Shown: positions 1 to 7,438, counted from the stretch's first letter. The stretch is DNA of 16,425 nt from Bog-756 sp035531955 (GCA_035531955.1 DATKRZ010000031.1:1-16425); one strand, 5' to 3'. A program made the numbers and translations. Notes: generated by a model from the letters alone, not told the origin.

Positions 1-25
1 ACCACGATGACGCAGGCTACCAGCA

Positions 26-68
26 GGGCCGGACCGCTCCGGTCGCCGCCGGGACCCAACCGGGCGGC
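26..68 (-). terminator. Possible hairpin terminator region after the ferritin-like gene
   Basis: Two short GC-rich inverted repeats lie directly after the stop of the minus-strand ferritin-like gene. One pairs GCCGCC (45-50) with GGCGGC (63-68) around a 12-nt loop. The other pairs CCGGA (29-33) with TCCGG (38-42) around a 4-nt loop. No run of U follows either one, so this is not a classical intrinsic terminator; GC-rich hairpins without a U tract are common at actinobacterial gene ends. Bases 1-67 contain no gene I can recognise. Confidence 0.3.
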
Positions 69-1192
69 TACGACGCCGAGGTCGGCACCGCGGCGAAGGA
101 GTCGTACTCCTCGGAGGTGTCCACCCACGACTCGAACTCGATCACGCCCAACTCGGTGAACTTGGTCCGCAGCCAACCGTCGGCGGCGTCGAGGAGGCCC
201 AACTTCTTGCAGTTGGGGACGATCTTCGAGAACAGGAGGGCCTGGAACTCCCCACGTTCGGGGGCCTGCTGTACCACCGGCACGATGGCCTTGGGGTCGA
301 CGCCCATCCGGTCCCACACCTCCTGCTGGAGGAAGCGGTCCCGCATCCGCACCGCGGCCTCGAAGGCGAACTCCTGGCGCTCCCGGAGCTCCGCGGCGGT
401 CAGCCCCTGGTAGTACTCCTGAAGGCTGAGGACGCCGAAGGCCACGTGGCGCGCCTCGTCGGCCATCACATAGCGGAGCAGCTGCTTGAGGAGGGGGTCG
501 CTGGTCATGGCGTGCATCAGCCCGAAGGCCGCCAATGCCAGCCCCTCGACCATGATCTGCATGCCCAGGTAGGTCATGTCCCAGCGGGAGTCGGCGATGA
601 TGTCGTCGAGCAGCATCCTCAGATGGGCGTTGATCGGATAGTGGCCGGACAACTTGTCGTCCAGGTACTTGCCGAAGACCTCGACGTGACGGGCCTCGTC
701 CATCACCTGGGTGGCGGCGTAGTACTTGGCGTCGATCCACGGCACCGACTCCACGATCTTGGCCGTGCAGATCAGGGCGCCCTGCTCGCCGTGGAGGAAC
801 TGGGAGAGCGTCCAGTTCTGGCTCTCGACCCCGAAGTCCACCCACTCCTTCTCGCCCCAGGACTCCGCGGGGGTGCCGCTCAGGTCGAGCCCGGACCCGA
901 AGCCGCCGGTGGCCTCGGCCTGCTCGCGGACCAGCTTCTCCTGGTCGACGTCGGTCTCCCACGGGAGGTCGGTCTCGCCGTTCCACTGGGCCCCTTTGGC
1001 CTTCTCGTAGAGCTTGTTGAGCTTGGGGCGGGCCCCCTTCTCGTAGTCCCAGGTGAAGATGGAGTCGTACTCGGAGTGGACCACGTGTCGGCCATCGGGC
1101 TCCTCGGTGCCCACCACCGACAGGATCGCCTCGAAATCGTCGATCTCGGACCTGCCGATGATCTCCTCGGTACTGCTCATCTCGGTGGTCAT
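68..1192 (-). CDS. Di-iron ferritin-like / R2-like superfamily protein
   Basis: This is a 374-residue cytoplasmic protein of the ferritin-like (R2-type di-iron carboxylate) superfamily. All six expected metal ligands are visible: E136 in HGEQGA, E166 and H169 in the first DEARH, E216 in MVEG, and E246 and H249 in the second DEARH. The family includes oxidases and oxygenases (N-oxygenases, desaturases, R2 subunits), so an O2-using di-iron enzyme is likely; the substrate cannot be read from sequence. I chose ATG at 1192 over an upstream in-frame extension because an AAGGGA ribosome-binding site sits at 1201-1206 and the extension only translates the repeats of the preceding gene. The ATG overlaps the stop of the upstream TetR gene (ATGA, 1189-1192), which suggests translational coupling and control by that regulator. 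No signal peptide or membrane segment is seen. Confidence 0.88.
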   Translation of the reverse strand: MTTEMSSTEEIIGRSEIDDFEAILSVVGTEEPDGRHVVHSEYDSIFTWDYEKGARPKLNKLYEKAKGAQWNGETDLPWETDVDQEKLVREQAEATGGFGSGLDLSGTPAESWGEKEWVDFGVESQNWTLSQFLHGEQGALICTAKIVESVPWIDAKYYAATQVMDEARHVEVFGKYLDDKLSGHYPINAHLRMLLDDIIADSRWDMTYLGMQIMVEGLALAAFGLMHAMTSDPLLKQLLRYVMADEARHVAFGVLSLQEYYQGLTAAELRERQEFAFEAAVRMRDRFLQQEVWDRMGVDPKAIVPVVQQAPERGEFQALLFSKIVPNCKKLGLLDAADGWLRTKFTELGVIEFESWVDTSEEYDSFAAVPTSAS

Positions 1193-2091
1193 GGAATGGC
1201 TCCCTTGGCGTGCTCGGTGGTCGATGGATGGTCGGTGGTAGACGGGACGGTGGTCGATGGATGGTCGGTGGTAGACGGGACGGTGCTCGATGGATGGTCG
1301 GTGCTCGAACGTGCAGTGGTGCCCGTCGGTGCCGCGCCAGGCGGGGTCGGTCGGCCCCCCACAGCGAACGGAGTGATCACGATCGCCGCACGGGATCCGG
1401 CCCGGTGCAGGGCGTCGATCCCCGGGATGACGAAGGTGGTGACCAGGTGCTCGGCATCGGAGGGATCGGTCAGGTCGAGCAGGGGGGACGGGGCGATGGC
1501 GTAGGAGAGCACGATCCGGGTGGCCCACTCGGTCACCCGCTCCGCCTCTGACGGGCTCATCCATCGGGCCAGGAAGGGTGCGGTGAAGCGGGACGCCGTG
1601 GCCAGCAGTCGGTTCGACTCGTCGAAGGCGAGGTGGCCGAGGACCACATCTGGCTCGTGCTCCACCAGATAGGCCAGGGCCGGGTGGTTCGAGATGCGCG
1701 TGGACGCCTCGACGATCCCGGCCACCAGGGCCTCGGTCAGATCGCCGGCCTCGCCCAGTCGGACCCCGAGGGCCGAGAACAACCGGGCCATCTCGGTGTC
1801 CACCACGGCAGCCAGCATCTCGTCGCGGCCTCCGGGGAACACCCTGTAGACCGTGGCCCGGGACACGCCGGCCTGACGGGCGATGTCGTCCACTGTGGTC
1901 TTCGTCGTGCCGTGGCGGGCCAGGCAGGTCAACGTGCCGTCGATGATGCGCTCCCGGTGCGGCGAAGCCCGGTACACACCGCCGGTCGGGGCACCGTCGT
2001 AGGATTCTCCCCCACCACCCCCGTCGCCGGCCCGACCCGTATCGCCCGCGTCCCTGGCGATGACCCGGAGCCCCGTACCCTGACCGTGCAC
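1189..2091 (-). CDS. TetR/AcrR-family regulator with repeat-bearing C-terminal tail
   Basis: The N-terminal TetR DNA-binding domain spans about residues 45-92, with the helix-turn-helix around TTVDDIARQAGVSRATVYR. A helical ligand-binding domain follows to about residue 240. Family members usually repress their own and neighbouring genes and release DNA on binding a small ligand. The closest relative in the window is the next gene upstream: both share SRATVYR.FPGGRDE. The protein is 300 residues from the GTG at 2091. The first 40 residues are glycine-rich and unlike TetR, so GTG at 1977 is an alternative start; neither start has a clear ribosome-binding site. The GTG at 2091 fits a leaderless transcript from the promoter at 2101-2128. 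Residues from about 262 form a Ser/Thr/Pro/His tail encoded by 33-bp tandem repeats, which is unusual for TetR. Its stop overlaps the ferritin-like start by 4 bp. Confidence 0.85.
   Translation of the reverse strand: MHGQGTGLRVIARDAGDTGRAGDGGGGGESYDGAPTGGVYRASPHRERIIDGTLTCLARHGTTKTTVDDIARQAGVSRATVYRVFPGGRDEMLAAVVDTEMARLFSALGVRLGEAGDLTEALVAGIVEASTRISNHPALAYLVEHEPDVVLGHLAFDESNRLLATASRFTAPFLARWMSPSEAERVTEWATRIVLSYAIAPSPLLDLTDPSDAEHLVTTFVIPGIDALHRAGSRAAIVITPFAVGGRPTPPGAAPTGTTARSSTDHPSSTVPSTTDHPSTTVPSTTDHPSTTEHAKGAIP
1211..1303 (-). repeat. 33-bp in-frame tandem repeat in the TetR tail
   Basis: Two identical 33-bp copies occupy 1220-1252 and 1253-1285, followed by a partial copy (1286-1303) that diverges after 18 bp. 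The unit length is a multiple of three and encodes 11-residue Thr/Ser/Pro/His-rich repeats (TTDHPSTTVPS) at the very end of the TetR reading frame. The array ends less than 10 bp before the ribosome-binding site of the ferritin-like gene. Confidence 0.9.
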
Positions 2092-2100
2092 AGGTGGAAC

Positions 2101-2131
2101 GCTAGATCGATTTTTGTCTCATTGTCAATGA
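2101..2131 (-). promoter_or_regulatory. Promoter and palindromic candidate operator upstream of the TetR gene at 1189-2091
   Basis: On the minus strand a perfect -35 TTGACA lies at 2123-2128 and a weak -10 TCTAGC at 2101-2106, 16 bp apart. The -35 box is embedded in a perfect 13-bp palindrome TCATTGTCAATGA (2119-2131). An AT-rich patch here stands out against the GC-rich surroundings. The predicted transcript would begin within a few bases of the GTG at 2091, so a leaderless message is plausible. A palindrome over the -35 is a typical layout for TetR autorepression. Motif matches are seen; binding and activity are inferred. Confidence 0.5.
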
Positions 2132-2159
2132 CCCGACCGCCTCCCTCGGACCGATCCGC

Positions 2160-2738
2160 TCAGCGACCTCGTTCCGGGGCCACCACCACCCCGGCCAGCA
2201 GCTCGGACTCGACCAGCTCGGCCACCTGGTCCGGGTCGTCGAGGTCCCACCGTCCCGGAGCGGAGATGTAGGAGAGGACCATCCGGGCCAGAAAGTCGGC
2301 CGCCTCGTCGGGGTCCACCCCGCGGGCCACGCCGCGCTGGGACAGGTAGGGGACCAGGAAGGCGGCGATGCGACGGCGGATGCGGATGCTCTCGATGGTC
2401 AGGGCCGGGAGGAGCTTCTCGGGCTCGGTCTGCATCACCCGCTGGAGGACGTCGTGCTCGACGATGGAGCGGTGGGCGAACATGATGCCCCGCTCCATCA
2501 CCTGTTCGAGGCTGCCGGCGTCCTGCACGTGCTCGAAGAGCCGGACGAAGAACTGGCGTGTTGCCCACGACACCGTGGCGCTGAGGAGTTCGTCGCGTCC
2601 TCCGGGGAACGTGCGGTACACGGTGGCACGGGAGACCTTGGCCTCGCGGGCCGCGTCCTCCACCGTGGTCTTGGCCAGACCCCAGCGAGCCACACAGGCA
2701 TAGGTGGCCTCGATGATCCTCTGGCGGGTGCCGTCCAT
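2160..2738 (-). CDS. TetR/AcrR-family transcriptional regulator
   Basis: This is a 192-residue TetR-family repressor of ordinary length. The N-terminal DNA-binding domain has its helix-turn-helix at residues 24-45 (TTVEDAAREAKVSRATV, then YRTFPGGRDE). The remaining two thirds are helical and would bind a ligand and dimerise; the ligand is unknown. It starts at ATG 2738, only 16 bp after the dapB stop, so it may be read through from the dapB transcript; a small 5-bp hairpin (2740-2755) fills the gap and no strong ribosome-binding site is seen. It is paralogous to the following gene (1189-2091) in the HTH and FPGGRDE segment. The 68-bp gap to that gene carries a promoter and palindrome, which this protein, the next one, or both may bind. 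It probably belongs with the downstream di-iron protein rather than with lysine synthesis. Confidence 0.9.
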   Translation of the reverse strand: MDGTRQRIIEATYACVARWGLAKTTVEDAAREAKVSRATVYRTFPGGRDELLSATVSWATRQFFVRLFEHVQDAGSLEQVMERGIMFAHRSIVEHDVLQRVMQTEPEKLLPALTIESIRIRRRIAAFLVPYLSQRGVARGVDPDEAADFLARMVLSYISAPGRWDLDDPDQVAELVESELLAGVVVAPERGR

Positions 2739-2754
2739 CAGCCGGATGGTCGGC

Positions 2755-3570
2755 TCAGAGTCCCAGCAGCGGCTCGAGGCCGATCGTGAGACCGGGCCGC
2801 TCCGCCACCGCCTCCACGGCCAGGATCACCCCGTCCATGAACGAGGAGCGGTCGTAGGAGTCGTGACGGATGGTCAGGTTCTCCCCGACTCCACCGAGGA
2901 GGACCTCCTGGTGGGCCACCAGTCCGGCCAACCGCACGGAGTGGATTCGCACGCCGGCAGGGCCCGCCCCGCCCCGGGCGCCGTCCAGCACCGAGGTCAC
3001 GGTGGGATCGGGCCGGAAGGGTCCGGACCCGGAGCGGAGACGGGCCGCAGCCATACGCTCCGCGGTCCTGACTGCCGTCCCCGACGGGGCGTCGAGCTTG
3101 CCGTCATGGTGGAACTCCACGATCTCGGCCCCACCGAAGAACGGGGCGGCCATCTCGGCGAAGCGCATCATGAGCACGGCACCGACGGCGAAGTTGGCCG
3201 CCACGATGCAGTTGGGCGCCCCGGCGTCCGGGCCGGCGAAGCGACGGCCCAGGTCGTCCAGGTCGGCGTCGGTGAACCCGGTGGTGCCCACCACTGCGTG
3301 GATGCCGGCATCGGCACAGTAGGCCAGCGTGACCCGGGCGGCCTCCAGCCGGGTGAAGTCGACGACCACACCGGCACCGGCGTCGGTCAGCGACCCGAGG
3401 TCGTCGCTCACGACGAGCGCGCCGGCGTCCGAGCCGATCAGCGGGCCCAGATCCGCGCCCCGGTGGAGGGGGTCCACCGCGGCCACCAAGTCCAGACCGG
3501 GACGTCGAAGGACCGTCCGGCACACCTCCCGACCCATCTTTCCGGCCGCTCCCACCACGCCGACTCGCAT
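2755..3570 (-). CDS. dapB: 4-hydroxy-tetrahydrodipicolinate reductase
   Basis: DapB reduces 4-hydroxy-tetrahydrodipicolinate with NAD(P)H in the diaminopimelate/lysine pathway, supplying peptidoglycan and lysine. The 271-residue protein has the N-terminal Rossmann motif GVVGAAGKMG (residues 4-13), the VGTTGF motif (94-99), and the signature HHDGKLDAPSGTA (154-166) with catalytic His154/His155 and Lys158. Length fits the family. An in-frame GTG at 3579 would add three residues, but ATG 3570 is preferred: AGGGTGG lies 5 nt ahead of it, whereas the GTG has a purine run directly abutting it. It follows the M16 protease gene by 52 bp on the same strand. The pnp-M16-dapB order is conserved in many actinobacteria, so co-transcription is likely. 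Confidence 0.97.
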   Translation of the reverse strand: MRVGVVGAAGKMGREVCRTVLRRPGLDLVAAVDPLHRGADLGPLIGSDAGALVVSDDLGSLTDAGAGVVVDFTRLEAARVTLAYCADAGIHAVVGTTGFTDADLDDLGRRFAGPDAGAPNCIVAANFAVGAVLMMRFAEMAAPFFGGAEIVEFHHDGKLDAPSGTAVRTAERMAAARLRSGSGPFRPDPTVTSVLDGARGGAGPAGVRIHSVRLAGLVAHQEVLLGGVGENLTIRHDSYDRSSFMDGVILAVEAVAERPGLTIGLEPLLGL

Positions 3571-3622
3571 ACCGGCCACCCTACCGTCGCCCGCGGCGGC
3601 ACCACCGGAGGCGGCATCGGAC

Positions 3623-4906
3623 TCAGCCCAACCGGAGCGACCGGGGGTCGAAGTCGTCTTCGTCGAACGGGCCCACCACCGACAGTGTCCTCGGTGAGGC
3701 CACCAGCGCGGCGGCGGCGGCGTGGATCTCCTCCAGGCTCAGCGCTGCCACCCGGCCCAGCACCTCGTCCACGCTGAGGATCTCTCCGTGCAGCAGCAGG
3801 CCCGCACCGATCCGGCTCATCCGGGCGCCGGAGTCCTCGCAGGCGAGCAGGGTCTCGGCCCTCAGGTTCCCCTTGGCGATGGTCAACTCCCGCTCGGTGA
3901 TTCCCTCTTCCCCCAACCGGTCGAGTTCGGTGGACACGATGTCGAGTACCTCGGTCACGTGTTCGGGGGCCGTGCCCATTCCCACGCTCACCGAACCGGC
4001 GTCGTGGTAGGCCACCCTCTCGGACCACACCGAGTAGGCCAGCCCCCGACGCTCGCGGATCTCTTGGAACAGCCGGCTCGACAGTCCGCCGCCCAGCACG
4101 TGGTTGACCACGGCCAGGGCGTAGCGTTGAGGGTCCAGCCGGTCGACCGACCTGGCCGCCAGCACCAGATGGGTCTGTTCGGTCGACCTGCGGGAGACCG
4201 CCAGGGGCTCGACCTTGTCGTGCGGACGCCGGCGGTCGGGTGTGACGCCACCCGCCGCTCCCGCGAACCGGGTCTCGAGTCCGTCGGCCACCTCCCGGTG
4301 GTCCAGGTCGCCGGCCACTGCCGCCACCATGTTCCCGGGCCGATAGTGGAGGGCGAAGAATGCACGGATGCGCTCGGCGGTCATGGCCGACACCGACTCC
4401 TGGGTTCCGAGCACCTCCCGGCCGAGAGGGTGGTCCGGGAAGAGCAACGACGCACTCTGCTCGGCGGCCTCGTCGGAAGGCTCGTCGGCGTGCATCAGGA
4501 TCTCGTCCAGGATGACCTGCCGTTCGGCGTCCAGATCGGCGGGACGGAGGGCCGGTCGCCACATGATGTCCGAGAGGATGTCCAGGCCCAGCGGGAGGTG
4601 CTCTGCCAGCAGCCGGATGTAGAAGGAGGTGTACTCCTTGGTGGTGAAGGCGTTGAAGTCGCCGCCGACCTCGTCGACGGCCTCCGCGATGGCCGAGGCC
4701 GAGCGATCGGCCGTGCCCTTGAACAGCAGATGCTCGAGGAAGTGCGACGAGCCGGCCCACCGGTCCTCCTCGTCACGTGACCCGGTGCCGACCCAGAAGC
4801 CGATGCACACCGAGCGGGCGTCCTCCATCCGCTCGGTGGCCAGGGCCAGGCCCGACGGCAGCGTCTCGGTCCGGATCACCGGTTCGGTCCCGGGTGCATC
4901 GACCAT
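3623..4906 (-). CDS. M16-family zinc metalloprotease (processing peptidase-like)
   Basis: This 427-residue protein belongs to peptidase family M16 (pitrilysin / mitochondrial processing peptidase beta type). The inverted zinc motif HFLEH (H55, E58, H59) is intact and the third ligand E135 in VILDEILM lies 76 residues later, the usual spacing. The C-terminal half carries the typical GLSSRLFQEIRERRGLAYSV segment of the second M16 domain. Length matches bacterial single-chain M16B proteins, which act on peptides and protein tags in the cytoplasm; the substrate is unknown. ATG 4906 is chosen because homology begins right after it; upstream reading in this frame is inside pnp. No purine-rich ribosome-binding site precedes it. 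Instead the start codon lies inside the 3' arm of a perfect 16-bp inverted repeat, implying translational control. It follows pnp by 43 bp. Confidence 0.94.
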   Translation of the reverse strand: MVDAPGTEPVIRTETLPSGLALATERMEDARSVCIGFWVGTGSRDEEDRWAGSSHFLEHLLFKGTADRSASAIAEAVDEVGGDFNAFTTKEYTSFYIRLLAEHLPLGLDILSDIMWRPALRPADLDAERQVILDEILMHADEPSDEAAEQSASLLFPDHPLGREVLGTQESVSAMTAERIRAFFALHYRPGNMVAAVAGDLDHREVADGLETRFAGAAGGVTPDRRRPHDKVEPLAVSRRSTEQTHLVLAARSVDRLDPQRYALAVVNHVLGGGLSSRLFQEIRERRGLAYSVWSERVAYHDAGSVSVGMGTAPEHVTEVLDIVSTELDRLGEEGITERELTIAKGNLRAETLLACEDSGARMSRIGAGLLLHGEILSVDEVLGRVAALSLEEIHAAAAALVASPRTLSVVGPFDEDDFDPRSLRLG

Positions 4907-4942
4907 CGGGTGACGGCCCGGGGGGGCGTCACCCGATGGTCG
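4900..4942 (-). promoter_or_regulatory. Perfect 16-bp inverted repeat covering the M16 start codon
   Basis: CGACCATCGGGTGACG (4900-4915) is the exact reverse complement of 4927-4942, with an 11-nt G/C loop that may add three more C-G pairs after one mismatch. On the minus-strand mRNA the first arm begins 8 nt after the pnp stop, and the second arm contains the ATG (4904-4906) of the M16 gene. No U tract follows, so an intrinsic terminator is unlikely. It could be a start-codon-masking element, an RNase III site, or an mRNA-stabilising 3' end for pnp. Structure is seen; function is inferred. Confidence 0.8.
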
Positions 4943-4949
4943 GGCGTGC

Positions 4950-7421
4950 TCAACGGCGGCGGCGACCACCTCGGCCGCCTCCGCCGCCCCCGTTGGGACG
5001 ATCGGACGACTCCGCCACGGCCGGGCCAAGATCGCCGAACTCCTGGACCAGCTCGACCTCGAAGGCCTCCTCGAACGAAGCACCACCCGCCGAAGCGGCC
5101 GGGGACTCGGCTGGACGCCGGCCACGATCGGGACGATCTCCTGGATCGGCATGGTCGCCGCGGGGCCGGCTGCGGCCACCTCCGTCGCCACGGCCCTCGG
5201 TGCGGCCGCTGCGGGAGTCGCCCCCCGACTGCGCCGGCGGAGCCTCGCCGGCCAGGGAGAGGGAGACCTTGCCCTGTGGGTCGATGTCGTCCACCCTGAC
5301 CTCGACCGGCTGGCCCAGCTCGAACACGTCCTCGACCCGTTCGATGCGCTTGCCCTGGCCGATCTTGGAGATGTGCAGGAGGCCGTCCCGACCCGGGAGG
5401 ATGTTGACGAATGCTCCGAACTTGGTGATGTTGACCACCTTGCCCGGGTAGATGGCGCCCACCTCGGCCAGCGGCGGATCGAGGATGGTGGAGATCCGGC
5501 GGCGGGCCTCCTCGACGGCGGCGCCGTCCTTGGCCCCGATGGTCACCGTGCCCACCATCCCGTCGTCGTCGACGGCGATGTCGGCGCCGGTCTCCTGCTG
5601 CAGGGCGTTGATCACCTTGCCCTTGGGCCCGATGACCTCACCGATCTTGTCCATCGGGATCTCGAACGAGATGATCTTCGGGGCGGACTCGGCCACCTCA
5701 CGGCGCGGCTCGGCGATGGCGCCGGCCATGACCTCGAGGATGGTGAGCCGGGCCTCCTTGGCCTGAAGGAGTGCCTTGGTCAGCACGTCGAGGGGCAGGC
5801 CGTCGATCTTCGTGTCGAGCTGGAGGGCAGTCACCACGTCCTTCGTGCCGGCCACTTTGAAGTCCATGTCCCCGAAGGCGTCCTCGGCCCCGAGGATGTC
5901 GGTGAGCGTGACGTAGGTCCCCCCGTCATAGACCAGGCCCATGGCGATGCCGGCCACCGGTGCCTTCAGGGGAACGCCGGCCGCCATCATGGACAGGGTC
6001 GAACCGCACACCGAGGCCATCGAGGTGGACCCGTTGGAGGCCAGCACGTCGGAGACCAGGCGCAGGGTGTAGGGGAAGTCCTCCTCGTAGGGGACGACGG
6101 GCAGGAGCGCCCGCTCGGCCAGCAGACCGTGGCCGATCTCCCGGCGCTTGGGTCCGCGCATGAACCCGGTCTCCCCGGTGGAGAACGGCGGGAAGTTGTA
6201 GTGGTGCATGTACCGCTTGTGGTCGTCCGGGGTGATGGTGTCGAGCAGCTGGTTCATCCTGGGCATGCCCAGGGTGGTCACGTTGAGCACCTGGGTCTCG
6301 CCCCGCTGGAACAGTGCCGATCCGTGTGCCGTGGGGAACAGGTCCACCTCGGCCGACAGGGGCCGGATGTCCGTGGTGGTCCGGCCGTCGATTCTCAGGC
6401 CCTCCTCCACGATCCGCCTGCGGACGAGCTTCTTGGTCAGGCCGCGCACCGCTGCCTTCAGCTCGCCTCCCCGCTCGGGGAACTCGGCCGCCACGGTCTC
6501 GATGATGAACGTGGAGGCAGCGTCCAGGGCGGCGTTACGCTCGGCCTTGGACACGATCTTGTTGGCCTCGGCGATGGCGTCCGACCCCACCTCCTGGACC
6601 CGCTCGAAGACGTCGTCCTCGTAGTCGGCGAACGTGGAGTACGGGATGGCCTCGACGGGGCCACGGGCGGCCACGTAGGCCTCCACCATCTGGCGCTGGA
6701 GCACGATGGACTCGCGGATCCAGGCCTTGGCGGCCTCGAGGCCGTCAGCCAGCACCTCTTCGGTGACCTGCGGCGCACCCTCGTCGTAGTACTGGAAGGA
6801 CCGCTCGGAGCCGCCGGCCTCGACCATCATGATGGCGATCTCGGCGTCGGCGGCGTCAGACAGGGCCCGCCCCGCCACCACCAGCTCGAAGGTTGAGTCG
6901 TCACCCTCTTGGAAGGTGGGGTGCGGTATCCACTGGCCGTCCGTGGAGTAGGCCACCCGGACCGCCCCGATGGGACCCTCGAAGGGGATCCCCGAGATCA
7001 TCAGCGCGGCCGAGGCGGCGTTGATGGCCAGGACGTCGTGGGGATTGACCTGGTCGGCGCCGAAGATCGTCCCGACGACATGGACCTCGTTGCGGAATCC
7101 CTTCGGGAACGACGGCCGCAGGGGCCTGTCGATCAGGCGACAGGTCAGGATGGCCTGGTCCGAGGACTTGCCCTCCCGCCGGAAGAACGAGCCGGGGATC
7201 TTGCCGGCGGCGTAGGTCCGCTCCTCGATGTCCACCGTCAGCGGGAAGAAGTCGGCCCCCTCCCGGACGGACCGGGACGCGGTGGCCGTGGCCAGCAGGA
7301 CCGTGTCCCCGATCCTGGCCACGACGGCCCCGTCGGCCAGCTGGGCCAGCTTTCCGGCTTCGAATGTGAGTGTGCGCTCGGTTCCACTGATGGGAGCCGA
7401 AACGGTGATGGCGTCTGACAT
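4950..7421 (-). CDS. pnp: Polyribonucleotide nucleotidyltransferase (PNPase)
   Basis: PNPase degrades RNA 3'-5' with phosphate and can also add 3' tails. The 823-residue protein has two RNase PH domains (SNGSTSMASVCG near residue 457; the catalytic-site motif GAEDAFGDMDFKVAG near 507-522), a KH domain with GEVIGPKGK near 594, and an S1 domain starting at GAIYPGKVV near 654. These all fit the family. Residues from about 727 onward form an extra tail of roughly 97 residues: an Arg/Gly/Asp-rich stretch, a short acidic segment (FEEAFEVELVQEFGDLG), then a GGGGGGRGGRRRR end. Start ATG 7421 is chosen because AAGGAG lies at 7426-7431 and homology starts just after. It lies 269 bp downstream of rpsO, the classic rpsO-pnp arrangement, with hairpins in the gap. 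It probably acts with other RNA-decay enzymes in the cytoplasm. Confidence 0.98.
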   Translation of the reverse strand: MSDAITVSAPISGTERTLTFEAGKLAQLADGAVVARIGDTVLLATATASRSVREGADFFPLTVDIEERTYAAGKIPGSFFRREGKSSDQAILTCRLIDRPLRPSFPKGFRNEVHVVGTIFGADQVNPHDVLAINAASAALMISGIPFEGPIGAVRVAYSTDGQWIPHPTFQEGDDSTFELVVAGRALSDAADAEIAIMMVEAGGSERSFQYYDEGAPQVTEEVLADGLEAAKAWIRESIVLQRQMVEAYVAARGPVEAIPYSTFADYEDDVFERVQEVGSDAIAEANKIVSKAERNAALDAASTFIIETVAAEFPERGGELKAAVRGLTKKLVRRRIVEEGLRIDGRTTTDIRPLSAEVDLFPTAHGSALFQRGETQVLNVTTLGMPRMNQLLDTITPDDHKRYMHHYNFPPFSTGETGFMRGPKRREIGHGLLAERALLPVVPYEEDFPYTLRLVSDVLASNGSTSMASVCGSTLSMMAAGVPLKAPVAGIAMGLVYDGGTYVTLTDILGAEDAFGDMDFKVAGTKDVVTALQLDTKIDGLPLDVLTKALLQAKEARLTILEVMAGAIAEPRREVAESAPKIISFEIPMDKIGEVIGPKGKVINALQQETGADIAVDDDGMVGTVTIGAKDGAAVEEARRRISTILDPPLAEVGAIYPGKVVNITKFGAFVNILPGRDGLLHISKIGQGKRIERVEDVFELGQPVEVRVDDIDPQGKVSLSLAGEAPPAQSGGDSRSGRTEGRGDGGGRSRPRGDHADPGDRPDRGRRPAESPAASAGGASFEEAFEVELVQEFGDLGPAVAESSDRPNGGGGGGRGGRRRR

Positions 7422-7438
7422 GACGCTCCTTGGTCTGT

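Noticed and set aside
1211..1303. CRISPR array
   Set aside because: The 33-bp units are contiguous with no spacers and maintain a reading frame.
446..1504. Long plus-strand open frame opposite the ferritin-like and TetR genes
   Set aside because: It is antisense to genes with clear family motifs and its translation shows only composition-driven Val/Gly/Leu/Asp bias; such frames are common in GC-rich DNA.
1193..1564. N-terminal extension of the ferritin-like frame containing HRPSIDHRPVY-type repeats
   Set aside because: It is an out-of-frame reading of the TetR tail repeats; the ATG at 1192 has a proper ribosome-binding site and homology begins after it.
5151..6896. Long plus-strand open frame opposite pnp
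   Set aside because: It mirrors the codon structure of pnp, is rich in Gly/His/Asp/Val, and matches no recognisable family.
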